Assembly: GCA_028287465.1 (NCBI GenBank)
Contig: JAQBPO010000089.1
Location: 20,217 to 84,216 of the forward strand
Source: Fibrobacterota bacterium
GTDB taxonomy: Bacteria; Fibrobacterota; Fibrobacteria; UBA11236
Length of the DNA stretch: 64,000 nt
Reading direction: 5' to 3'
Positions within the stretch are counted from its first letter, which is position 1. Each line of letters opens with the position of its first letter. The position numbers and the translations under genes are program-made. The notes below the pieces were generated by a model. That model saw only the letters and a list, made by a program, of their open reading frames with translations, had not been told where the DNA came from and searched no databases. Positions 1 to 9,117 of the stretch are shown piece after piece.

Positions 1-433
1 CGCCGCCTTTCTTGCGCAGGAGCAGACGCACTTCCGCGACGCTGTCCCGATCGATGTAGACGCTGTCCCAACCTTCATGGGTAACGGCGGAGTCGTACCG
101 GGCGCTGTCGATTTTCATCAGCCGCCCATGGAAGGAACGCACGTAGCCGGCCGGGATTCCGGTCACGTAGACCGATTCGGGTTGTCCCGCGGACAGGGTC
201 CAGGATTGCTCGATCGGCGCCATGCCTTCCCCGGAAACCGTAAGCAGGAAACGCGCATGGGCGCCCGCGGCGGATTTGGCCAGGTAGTCGGCCGGAAGGG
301 AGGGCAGGGCGAAACGGGCGGTGCCGGTTCCTTCCGCGCCCTTTCCGGGCGCGGCTATCTTGTCGTCCTGGTTGCAGGCGAACAGGCCGAAGGCGGCAAT
401 GGCGAATCCAAGGGATCGGATGGATGATTTCAT
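1..433 (-). CDS. Lipoprotein, 3' end outside the window
   Basis: The frame is open from an ATG at 433 through position 1, so at least 144 residues are present and the C-terminus is cut off by the window edge. The N-terminus MKSSIRSLGFAIAAFGLFAC is a lipoprotein signal peptide with a lipobox ending in Cys20 (GLFAC), followed by a polar linker (NQDDKIAAPGKG). The rest looks like a beta-rich domain with repeated short hydrophobic strands. I do not recognise a family. It has the same design as the next lipoprotein, on the same strand. Expected location is the periplasmic face of a membrane or the cell surface. Confidence 0.7.
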   Translation of the reverse strand, partial: MKSSIRSLGFAIAAFGLFACNQDDKIAAPGKGAEGTGTARFALPSLPADYLAKSAAGAHARFLLTVSGEGMAPIEQSWTLSAGQPESVYVTGIPAGYVRSFHGRLMKIDSARYDSAVTHEGWDSVYIDRDSVAEVRLLLRKKGG

Positions 434-658
434 GTCGTTGTTTTCTCCTCGTGACTTTCGACGCGCGTCCCCGTCGATTTGTACCGGCGGGTTTTCCCGC
501 GTCGAATGCAAATTCCGCGCCAGGACGGACCGGTCCCGATTCGCGGATTATTTCGCAAGGTCTCCGGGGGATACCCCTGACGAGAGGGTCAGCCCTTTAC
601 GGAGTTGATCGATTACTGACCGGAGGCGTAGGGTTGGGGAATCGGAAAGGGACGACGG

Positions 659-1462
659 TCAGTCTTTTCGAAAGACGAATGACTGGCCGTTCTCGAGGAA
701 GGTCCAGACCTTGTGGCTGACCATGATGGGTATCGCCGATTCGAGAGGCGCGCGGCAGTCGGATTCGGGCGTAGGCTGCAGGGTCGCCGGATCCGTGTAT
801 TCGCAATGGGTTTTAATCGTCCGGAATTCCCCCGAGACGATGCTCCAGGCCTCCTCTTCCCTGGATAGGGTGGCGAAATCATGGGGGCTCGGTTGGCCGG
901 TGGCCATCCTTTGGGAAAGCAGCAGGGTATGCCCGGCGTCGATTTGCATGGTCACGCGGACCTCGGCGGGAGGATTGGAAGAGGGGATGGGGACCACGGT
1001 CCTCCAGATGCCCACCAAGGTCGAATCGACCTGAGGGGATGTTCTTTGGACAAGTTCGAATCCGATGGGGAAGCGCTGCAGGCTGTCGCCCGCCTCGGCA
1101 CGGATGACGAAGGTGTAATGTCCGGGTTCCGCCGTGGGAAGAGTGCCTATCCGGACCTCGCCGTCCGCAGCCAGGTCCCACTTTTTCCTGCCGGGTTGGA
1201 GCGGCTTGGAAAGGATTCCGATGGATGCGTCCTCTTTCGAAATCGAGTACGCCAGGGACGTCAGATCGGCGGTGGCTTCGACCATCCCGGCGACGGCGTA
1301 GGTTCCGCCCGCCTCCAGGGTATCCGCCCCTAGAGTGAGTCCGGTCAGCTTGAGAACGGGGGCATGGGCTTGCGGGTCCGGGCCGATGCGCTCGACCATG
1401 CACCCGCCCAGGAAGCAGAGGACCAAGATCGTGGCAAGGCAGAAAAGGACCAGGTTTCGCAA
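659..1462 (-). CDS. Hypothetical lipoprotein
   Basis: This 267-residue protein starts with TTG, preceded by a CGGAG ribosome site four bases upstream. It has a hydrophobic signal peptide and the lipobox FLGGC (Cys21), so it should be lipid-anchored. Residues about 35-140 read as an Ig-like or beta-sandwich module (VLKLTGLTLGADTLEAGGTY), and the second half as another beta domain with two cysteines (THCEY, ESDCR) that could form a disulfide. No catalytic motif is visible. It may be cotranscribed with the lipoprotein downstream, 225 bases away. Function unknown. Confidence 0.7.
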   Translation of the reverse strand: MRNLVLFCLATILVLCFLGGCMVERIGPDPQAHAPVLKLTGLTLGADTLEAGGTYAVAGMVEATADLTSLAYSISKEDASIGILSKPLQPGRKKWDLAADGEVRIGTLPTAEPGHYTFVIRAEAGDSLQRFPIGFELVQRTSPQVDSTLVGIWRTVVPIPSSNPPAEVRVTMQIDAGHTLLLSQRMATGQPSPHDFATLSREEEAWSIVSGEFRTIKTHCEYTDPATLQPTPESDCRAPLESAIPIMVSHKVWTFLENGQSFVFRKD

Positions 1463-1551
1463 GGTACTCCGGGGCTACCGAAGATGATAGCGTTACGGTC
1501 CCGCCTTGTCAATCCGGCGGCATGGCCTTGGGTCCGCCCGGAATCCCGGGC

Positions 1552-1588
1552 AAAAAAAAACGGGGAGGCCGCTGCAGCAGCGCTCCCC
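1552..1588 (-). terminator. Rho-independent terminator of the sugar operon
   Basis: On the minus strand a GC-rich stem (outer arm GGGGAG/CTCCCC, inner arm CGCTG/CAGCG, three-base loop, two-base bulge) is followed directly by a run of nine T. It lies about 80 bases downstream of the Gfo/Idh/MocA stop codon and before the next lipoprotein, so it should end the sugar operon transcript. Confidence 0.8.
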
Positions 1589-1622
1589 ACCGCGAAGCCG
1601 AGCTCGGTGGATACCCGGGCAT

Positions 1623-1667
1623 CGCGGTTAAGAAACCGTTCGCGGTTAAGAAACCGTTCGCGGTTGG
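1623..1667. repeat. 18-bp tandem repeat, about 2.4 copies
   Basis: The unit CGCGGTTAAGAAACCGTT occurs twice in full (1623-1640, 1641-1658) and then partly (CGCGGTTGG). Each unit contains a small internal inverted repeat (CGGTT/AACCG). It sits between the Gfo/Idh/MocA stop codon and its terminator, so it would be in the 3' UTR. Confidence 0.75.
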
Positions 1668-1668
1668 A

Positions 1669-2811
<1,143 letters not shown>

Positions 2812-2865
2812 GCCGTGATTCCTCGTTTCTCGGACGCGCCGCCTCCGGCGCGGGTCCGGGCTATT

Positions 2866-3900
2866 TCAGTTCCAGCCGTGCTTTTCCCGGACCGCGTTCA
2901 TGGCGCCCAGGATCTTGTTCCAGGTTTCCTGCTGCTCCATCACCGCGTTCGGGAACATGCAGCCGTCCCAGCACATATGCTTGATGTCGATATGCCGCTT
3001 GTTGTTGTCCCGCAGCCAGAAGCCGGCATGGTAGGGGATGTCCAGCTTGCCGTTCTTGTCGTCCACGGGGCAATGGCGCCCGGTCTTGTCATGGGAACCG
3101 GAGCCGAAGGCGGTCGCGTCGTTCTGGGCGACGTGGAAGTCCTTGACCCACGGCCGCAGCTTGTCCGTAAGGGCCTTATAGCCCTTGTCGAACGCGTCCT
3201 TCTCCCAGTTGAATCCCTTGGGCACCAAGGCGTCTTCCTCGGCATTGTAACCCAGCATGAAGAGCAAGGTATGCGCCATGTCCGCTTGGATGCCGACGGT
3301 CTTGGGATTGTCGACGCCGTGCAGGATCTCCAGGAGGGGTTTCCAGCCGTGCATGCCGCCCCAGCAGATCTCGCCTTCGATGGCCAGCTGTTCGCCATAG
3401 CCCTCTGCGATCTTCGCGGCCTCCTTGATGGTCGCGATGTTCCGCTTCTGGTTTTCAACCGGGTCCTTGGCGAAGTTGGCGGGGCTGTTCGCCGTGTCGA
3501 TGCGGATGACGCCGTATTTGCGGATGCCGATGTCCTTGAGCTTCTTGCCGAGGGCGCAGGACTTCTTGAGCACGTTCAGGTAGTTCTTCCGGTCCTCTTC
3601 GGTCCCGAATGCGCCGCCCCCGCCCCAGATGGGCGCGACCAGGGATCCGATGACCAGGTTCTTGGCCGCGACCTTGTCCGCCAGCGCCTTCAAATCGTCG
3701 TCGGTCGAATCCAGATCCGTATGGGGGAGGGACAGGAACAGATCGATGCCGTCGAACTTGACGCCGTCCACCGAGGCATTGGCCGTCAACTCCAGCATCC
3801 GGTCCTGGGAAATGACCGGATCGGCCCCCGGCTCTTTACCGCCCTTGCCGACCAGCCCTGGCCATGCCGCGTTATGTAATTTCGGGTATGCATTCGCCAT
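2866..3900 (-). CDS. Sugar isomerase/epimerase, AP-endonuclease-2-type TIM barrel
   Basis: A 344-residue protein matching the xylose-isomerase-like TIM barrel superfamily (PF01261). Acidic and histidine residues placed like divalent metal ligands occur in IEGEICWGGMHGW, GIQADMAH and KDFHVAQND. There is no signal peptide. It lies between a PMI-like gene (105 bases upstream) and a Gfo/Idh/MocA gene (54 bases downstream), all on the minus strand, so a shared role in converting one sugar is likely. Related proteins act as ketose epimerases, inosose dehydratases or 3-keto-sugar enzymes, and sequence alone does not tell which. Confidence 0.85.
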   Translation of the reverse strand: MANAYPKLHNAAWPGLVGKGGKEPGADPVISQDRMLELTANASVDGVKFDGIDLFLSLPHTDLDSTDDDLKALADKVAAKNLVIGSLVAPIWGGGGAFGTEEDRKNYLNVLKKSCALGKKLKDIGIRKYGVIRIDTANSPANFAKDPVENQKRNIATIKEAAKIAEGYGEQLAIEGEICWGGMHGWKPLLEILHGVDNPKTVGIQADMAHTLLFMLGYNAEEDALVPKGFNWEKDAFDKGYKALTDKLRPWVKDFHVAQNDATAFGSGSHDKTGRHCPVDDKNGKLDIPYHAGFWLRDNNKRHIDIKHMCWDGCMFPNAVMEQQETWNKILGAMNAVREKHGWN

Positions 3901-4005
3901 GATGGACTCCGCTCTGTTTCATGAGTAAGGATGATTTCAGTACCCAAGGGCCGGAGCATCGCCCGCGCCGGCCCTCCCGGATCTTTTCCGGATGTTCTCC
4001 CGCCC

Positions 4006-5289
4006 TTATCGGCGGATATTCTTGAACGCGCCGGTCTCCGGGGCGTTGGGGGCCGAATCCGGCCCGAAATAACGCAGGGTCACCAAGGGTTCGCTGCCCG
4101 TGTTCTCGAAGGTCACGCCGCGGGTGGCCGCCTCATGGGAGACGAAAACCTCGTCCTCGGTCATGGCGCCGTAGCGGATCATGTTGGGCGATTGCAGCTT
4201 ATGCTTGCCGATCAGGCCCAGGCCCTGCACGGTGATGAGGCCGTAGGCCCCGCCGTCCTTGATGGTGCACTTGGCGCCCGGCTCCAGGGTCAGCTCCTTG
4301 GCGGTGAACAGATCCCGATCGCCCTTCCTGACGCCGGTATTGGGAGCGCCGAAGCGGCCGTATACGACCCAGCGGTCCTGGTAGCCTTCGGTCCAGGTCT
4401 CGCCGTCGTTGATGGGCTCCAGGTAATGGTGATCGCGGAAGTTCGGATCCACGTTGGCTTCCCAGTCCAGCTGGTCCACCAGGTAATCCAGATCCTGCTT
4501 GAACTTCTCCGGGGTGTTCTGGACGAACAGATCCCATTCCACGCGGCGGCCTTCCACCTGGCTCTGGTACATGGCGAACACATCGCTGCCCCACTGGGGT
4601 TCATAGGTCAGCAGGGATCCGGGGGCGTGGAGCACGCAGGCGGGCACGTGCCAGCCGGTGCCGGGATTGAGGCGGTAGGCCTTGGACAGATCCAGGATGC
4701 CGTTGTCGCCCCTGTTCCAGTTCTCCAGGCAGCGGCGCAGGTCGGCCTTGGTCACGCCGGGCTCGAGGCCGAAATAGGTGTGGGGGAAGTTGTTGCCGAT
4801 GGCGTTCAGCTGGGGCGGGAAGTAGTAGCATTCGGGTTTCCCCTCCTGCCCGATGAGGGCCGCCTGGTCCTCGTTATGGTGCATATGGTGCGGGATGGGG
4901 CCCATATTGTCGAAGAACTTGGAGTAGACGGGCCAGCGCTTGTACTTGTCCCACATCTTCTGGCCGATGAGCCGGGGGCCTTCGGCCATCACGGCCTCGA
5001 GCAGGGTGAAGCGCTCCCCGTTGCTGACCACGTAGCTCAGGCCTTCGTCGTTCGCGCGGTTGTCGTTGCCGGCTTCGGTCGTGGAGGAGAACCAACGTTC
5101 GTCGATGCCGCCGCGATGGGCGCCAAGGGCGTAGTAGTCGTCCGGATGGAGCTTGAGGCGCTTGCCCGGCATCAGGAAGGAACGGGGGACCCAGCACGGG
5201 GCCAGGCGCAAGATGCCCTCCCCCGCTTCGATCGCCGCCTTGATGTTCGGCTTCTTCGCCGTTTTCGGAACCGCAACTGCCTCAGTCAT
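4006..5289 (-). CDS. Class I mannose-6-phosphate isomerase-like cupin protein
   Basis: A 427-residue cytoplasmic protein with features of type I phosphomannose isomerases. A histidine-rich metal-binding segment, PHHMHHNEDQAALIGQEGKP, is followed by ECYYF, the counterpart of the GKxExWY motif. Further on, GTGWHVPACVLHAPGSLLTY resembles the second cupin motif. It is longer than the short PMI class and may use another sugar. The start at 5289 has GGGGAG upstream. It is the first gene of the operon with the isomerase/epimerase and the Gfo/Idh/MocA oxidoreductase, and an inverted repeat at 5393-5414 lies about 100 bases upstream. Confidence 0.7.
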   Translation of the reverse strand: MTEAVAVPKTAKKPNIKAAIEAGEGILRLAPCWVPRSFLMPGKRLKLHPDDYYALGAHRGGIDERWFSSTTEAGNDNRANDEGLSYVVSNGERFTLLEAVMAEGPRLIGQKMWDKYKRWPVYSKFFDNMGPIPHHMHHNEDQAALIGQEGKPECYYFPPQLNAIGNNFPHTYFGLEPGVTKADLRRCLENWNRGDNGILDLSKAYRLNPGTGWHVPACVLHAPGSLLTYEPQWGSDVFAMYQSQVEGRRVEWDLFVQNTPEKFKQDLDYLVDQLDWEANVDPNFRDHHYLEPINDGETWTEGYQDRWVVYGRFGAPNTGVRKGDRDLFTAKELTLEPGAKCTIKDGGAYGLITVQGLGLIGKHKLQSPNMIRYGAMTEDEVFVSHEAATRGVTFENTGSEPLVTLRYFGPDSAPNAPETGAFKNIRR

Positions 5290-5392
5290 TCCCTGCTCCC
5301 CTCGATTCGGACCGTATCCTGATTCCCATCCCGGAATCCTTCGGGCGGTGTCTAAAATTACCTTGTCCGCGTATTTGCCGGACCCGGATTCA

Positions 5393-5414
5393 AACCTAAG
5401 TCGTTGACTTGGTT
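5393..5414. promoter_or_regulatory. Inverted repeat, candidate operator of the sugar operon
   Basis: AACC-T-AAGTC-GTT-GACTT-GGTT forms two nine-base arms with one bulged T and a three-base centre. It is about 100 bases upstream of the PMI-like start. The position suits a repressor site (GntR or LacI-like) or an mRNA leader hairpin. No regulator gene is adjacent. Confidence 0.4.
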
Positions 5415-5476
5415 TCCGAACGTGATTCCATCATTTCCGGCCCCTACCGGGCCCAGTTTCCGTTGACCCGGCGATG

Positions 5477-6790
5477 TCAACCATGCAAAAAGCCCCAATC
5501 GACGGGCGCCCTGGCGATCCTCCCATTCGAGCCCGTTATCGTGATATGCGTACCGCTTACGTCTTTTTCGATCCGCTCAACGCGTCCGAAGCCCGGCGCC
5601 ACGGGATGGACGAGATGGATGCTGCGGATCGATTTCGGCTCCTTGGCCTTGAAGGCGAGGGTGGTGGGCACGCCTACCTCCTTGAGCAGGTTCTTGCGGG
5701 ATGCCTCGAGCCCGTCCGAGAAATGCCCGCAGACCTCCTCGAGCGCCAGGCGCCGCAGGTGCCGGCCGTTCCAGGGAGCGCCATGGCGGCCCCCGTTGGA
5801 GATCCAGAACAGGGTGCTGGGCAAGGTGCGCGGATCCTTAAGGGAGATCCATATGTACCCGTCCAGGGTGGCCGCGCTCCAGGCGAAGTCCCCGGGCTTG
5901 CTGGCCACCATCACCAGATCCTCGAAGCCTTGCCGCGCGGGATATTCCTGGAGCGATGTGTAGCCGCCGTTCGCCAAAGGCACCTTGGCCAGGCTCGAGA
6001 AACGCCCTCCCGTCTTCAGGGCCCCGTATTCGCGCGCGACCGGATCGGAAAAGGCATCGGGCTTCACGCTCCCGTAATGGAAGGGGCTGGTATTGACATG
6101 GTAGGGCCCGCCCTTTTCCGGGAAGCGCAGGATGGCATGATGGCCGAAGTTGTAGCGACCCTGCAGGCCTTCGATGCGATGCTCCTGGTACACCGCGCGC
6201 TGGCCTTCCTTGATGCTCAGGGTCTTGCGGACCCGGCATTCCGGGGCCTTCACCTTCATCTCCAGGGAAAGGCGGCCCGTACCGCTCTCGATCAGATCCC
6301 ATATTCCGTTCGCGGTTTCCCCGTGCACGTCCTTGACGCCCTTGCTGCTTCCGAAGGGAAGGCAGAAATAATCCCCGCGCAGCACGCGCAGGATGGGAGG
6401 CAATTCTTCGCCCAGCTCCTGGGGTTGCCATGGGGCCATGGCATAAGGCTGAACCCAACGCTTGCCCAGGCGGAACCGCACGGGCCCCATATGGCCGGCG
6501 CGGCGCGTGAGGAAGAGCTCCACGTCCTTATTGCCGAGGGCGAAGGAGGGTTCCCCATGGACCACGGGCAGGGGTTCGCCGTCGAGGGGAACCTTGGTTC
6601 CGCTCGCAGGGGAATCGGCCTGGCCGGAAGGGGCGGGATGGGAGGTTTCCCCTCCCGGTTTGACCGGGGTACGCAGGGTTTGCAAGGCCTGGAAAAGCAT
6701 CATAGATCTTGGATAGTAGGCAAAATCCCCAAGAGCGAGGATCCATCGCCATTCCGTATTTGTTGACTTTAAGGCCATGGCCGTTTCCAT
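5477..6790 (-). CDS. Hypothetical protein, mutarotase-like beta-sandwich
   Basis: A 437-residue protein without a clear signal peptide; the start has GGAAGGGG upstream. It is rich in beta-strands and contains RFRLGKRWVQPYAMAPWQ, GDYFCLPFG and GHHAILRFPEKGGPYHVNTS, which look like the sugar-binding supersandwich of aldose-1-epimerase-like proteins. I cannot assign a named family. It is 187 bases upstream of the PMI-like operon on the same strand, which supports a role in carbohydrate metabolism. Alternatives are a carbohydrate-binding or lyase-like protein of the same fold. Confidence 0.6.
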   Translation of the reverse strand: METAMALKSTNTEWRWILALGDFAYYPRSMMLFQALQTLRTPVKPGGETSHPAPSGQADSPASGTKVPLDGEPLPVVHGEPSFALGNKDVELFLTRRAGHMGPVRFRLGKRWVQPYAMAPWQPQELGEELPPILRVLRGDYFCLPFGSSKGVKDVHGETANGIWDLIESGTGRLSLEMKVKAPECRVRKTLSIKEGQRAVYQEHRIEGLQGRYNFGHHAILRFPEKGGPYHVNTSPFHYGSVKPDAFSDPVAREYGALKTGGRFSSLAKVPLANGGYTSLQEYPARQGFEDLVMVASKPGDFAWSAATLDGYIWISLKDPRTLPSTLFWISNGGRHGAPWNGRHLRRLALEEVCGHFSDGLEASRKNLLKEVGVPTTLAFKAKEPKSIRSIHLVHPVAPGFGRVERIEKDVSGTHITITGSNGRIARAPVDWGFLHG

Positions 6791-7037
6791 GATTCTGGCC
6801 CCCCTTCCCCACTCATGCGCGGTCCCATCTTGCCAAGCTAGCCCGGACGGGGCAATCGCGCTTGCGTGACGGGATGCCGCGACCCAGGTTCCGTTTACCC
6901 CCGGGAAACCGTGGTCGACGCTTCGGCCCTTCCCGGCCCCCTCCGCGCGGATTCAATTACCGTCCTGGATCGGCCCTGGCCAGGATCCTGGCCGCTGCCC
7001 AAGGCCGCTGAAAAAAGGCATATTATACTCCACTCCC

Positions 7038-8375
7038 ATGAATACCAATACACCGAGAACAGCCCGCTTCCGCCTGTCGTGGACGGCATCCTTGGCCGCC
7101 CTCTCCCTCCTTCTGGGCGGATGCGGAGCCAAAAGGGTGACCGAGGCCTACCCGAACGGCAAGCCCAAGGTCATCCGTACCTACAACCCCATGAGCCTGG
7201 TGACCCCGGAGAACCTGCGGCGCCAACAGACCTTCTACTTCAATGGCAACAAGGAATCGGAGGGCTTGTACCGCGATGGCCTGCTCCATGGCCGCTATGA
7301 GTCGTTCTGGTCCAATGGGCAAAGGAAATCCCTGGGCTCCTACAAGAAAGGAAAGAAGGACGGCGACTGGGAGTTCTACTACAACCAGTTCACGGTTTCC
7401 TCCAAGGGCAGGTATAAGGACGATCAAAAGGACGGCCCCTGGAACGCGTTCTGGGAGAACGGCAATCTCAAGTCCCAGGGAACCTTCGCGGCGGGCAAGG
7501 AGACCGGGACCTGGAAGGAATGGACCGCCAAGGGCGAGCCCTCGATCGAGAATTCGTGTTTCGAGTCCAATCCGGAGGGACGCTACCTCTCCTTCCATGC
7601 GAACAATACCGCAAAGGAAGACTACCAATGCCGCAATGGAGTGCCCTCCGGATCCTACCGGAAAAAGGATCCGGACGGGACCGTGATCGAGCAGGGAAGG
7701 TTCGACTCCAAGGGCCGCAAGGACTCGACATGGGAAACCTTCCACGCCAACGGCAAACCCGCTTCCATCAAGCGGTTTCTCGGCGGCGTCGAGAACGACA
7801 GCTCCTATGCATGGGATGAGGCGGGCCGGCTTGCCGAACGCGCGCATTTCGACTCCGGCAGCGGGGAGCGCCTTGCCTATGACAGCCTGGGGCACCTCAT
7901 CGAGCGGCGGCGGTTCGTCAAGGGCCAGCCTGACGGGGAGTCTTGGATGTATTACCCGAACGGCACGAAAAAGTCGCTCGTGACCTACGAGAACGGTAAG
8001 CCCGTGAACATGCGCAAGTGGCATCCGAACGGGAAGCCCATGGCCGAAGGCGTCTTCGCGGGCGGCCATCGCACCGGGGAATGGAAGGACTGGTGGCCGA
8101 ACGGGGTCCTGAAGGAGATTTCCCATTTCCAGGAGGGGGCCCTGCACGGGGAACGGCTTTTCTACGACGAGAAGGGAAAGCTGATGCGGACCGCGCGGTA
8201 TGAGCATGGCTATCCCGCGGACGCCCGGATCCCGAAGGGTCTGGCGAGTCCGGGATCACTGAAGCGCAAGGCCCCAAAGGATTCCGGAGCCGCGGATACC
8301 GGCGCGGCTGAAGGGGCTTCCGGGCCGGATACCGCGAAGTCGGCGCCCGGAAAAGAAGCGAAGGCGGCGCCTTGA
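7038..8375 (+). CDS. MORN_2-repeat lipoprotein (YwqK-like)
   Basis: A 445-residue protein with a signal peptide and lipobox LLLGGC (Cys about 30). The body consists of about ten repeats of roughly 23 residues with the pattern (Y/F)xNGxxxxxGxYxxGxxxGxWxxY, for example YPNGKPK, YFNGNKESEGLYRDGLLHGR and YENGKPVNMRKWHPNGKP. This is the MORN variant PF07661, often database-named YwqK-family antitoxin; no toxin partner is visible. The C-terminal 60 residues are low-complexity (Lys, Ala, Gly, Pro). A TATACT box lies 9 bases before the ATG and no ribosome site is seen. The stop overlaps the next start (TTGA), so the two genes are translationally coupled. Probable surface or periplasmic repeat protein. 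Confidence 0.85.
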   Translation: MNTNTPRTARFRLSWTASLAALSLLLGGCGAKRVTEAYPNGKPKVIRTYNPMSLVTPENLRRQQTFYFNGNKESEGLYRDGLLHGRYESFWSNGQRKSLGSYKKGKKDGDWEFYYNQFTVSSKGRYKDDQKDGPWNAFWENGNLKSQGTFAAGKETGTWKEWTAKGEPSIENSCFESNPEGRYLSFHANNTAKEDYQCRNGVPSGSYRKKDPDGTVIEQGRFDSKGRKDSTWETFHANGKPASIKRFLGGVENDSSYAWDEAGRLAERAHFDSGSGERLAYDSLGHLIERRRFVKGQPDGESWMYYPNGTKKSLVTYENGKPVNMRKWHPNGKPMAEGVFAGGHRTGEWKDWWPNGVLKEISHFQEGALHGERLFYDEKGKLMRTARYEHGYPADARIPKGLASPGSLKRKAPKDSGAADTGAAEGASGPDTAKSAPGKEAKAAP

Positions 8376-8887
8376 AGGCATCCCTCCGTATCCTGGGTGT
8401 TACCCTGGTGGCGGGGTTGGCGATAGGGGCGGCGCTGATCGTGACCGCCTGTTCTGGTGCGGGCAAATCGGGGAAGAGCGCTTCACCCGGTGACAACGGG
8501 GGTTCGGCGGCCGCGGCCGGTGCCGCAGGGTCGTCCTGGAAGCGGACCGACGCCAAGGTGCGCATCCGCCTGCATAATCTCGATTCACTTTCCTTGAAGG
8601 GCCTCTTCATCCGGTTCCCCGCGGACTCGGCGCGGTTCCCGGTACTGGCCGGGAGGAGCTACACCGACTACATAGCGGTGGACAGCGCGTATCGTTATGC
8701 CTATATCCATGCGGTCGCCGGGGACGGCAGGGCGTGGATATGCCAACCGACGGATTTCGTGGGCGAGAGCCCGCTGGTTCCGGGAAGGTATACCTTCGAA
8801 TTGTCCCGGGCGCGGCTTTTGGATTCAACGGGAAAGGCGCCGGGATTCCTGCGCCTGGAACTGCTGCAGGATAAAGAGCACCCTTAG
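8372..8887 (+). CDS. Small lipoprotein overlapping tRNA-Arg
   Basis: A 171-residue protein starting with TTG inside the stop codon of the MORN gene (TTGA overlap). The signal peptide ends in IVTAC, a lipobox with Cys27, followed by a Gly/Ser/Ala linker. The folded part (about 55-171) is beta-rich with no recognised family. The last ten bases, including the TAG stop, lie inside the tRNA-Arg gene, so the stop codon is tRNA positions 8-10. It probably acts with the MORN lipoprotein. Confidence 0.7.
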   Translation: MKASLRILGVTLVAGLAIGAALIVTACSGAGKSGKSASPGDNGGSAAAAGAAGSSWKRTDAKVRIRLHNLDSLSLKGLFIRFPADSARFPVLAGRSYTDYIAVDSAYRYAYIHAVAGDGRAWICQPTDFVGESPLVPGRYTFELSRARLLDSTGKAPGFLRLELLQDKEHP

Positions 8888-8954
8888 CTCAACTGGATAG
8901 AGTACTGGCCTTCGAAGCCAAGGGTTGGGGGTTCGAGTCCCTCAGGGTGCACCA
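8878..8954 (+). tRNA. tRNA-Arg (anticodon UCG)
   Basis: A full cloverleaf: acceptor GCACCCT/AGGGTGC, D-arm GCTC/GAGT, anticodon loop CTTCGAA with TCG at 8912-8914, a five-base variable loop, T-arm with TTCGAGT, discriminator A and an encoded CCA. The top pair of the anticodon stem is a C-A mismatch. It reads CGA. The first ten bases are shared with the upstream lipoprotein gene, so the tRNA may be processed from a lipoprotein transcript. Confidence 0.93.
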
Positions 8955-9117
8955 AATTCCATCGTGATGCTTCGAAGCCGGCGTCGGTCCGCGTTGAATC
9001 CGCCCGTCCATGGGTGCGGGGCCAGGAACGACCCGCGCAAACCGGTAGCCGCCCGCTCACGGAATCGGTCCATGGCTTATCTTAGCGGGACAAGGGTGGG
9101 GAGAAATTGGGCCGTTG

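Noticed and set aside
7038..8375. Toxin-antitoxin assignment of the MORN_2 protein
   Set aside because: Database names call such proteins YwqK-family antitoxins, but this one is a lipoprotein with no toxin gene beside it.
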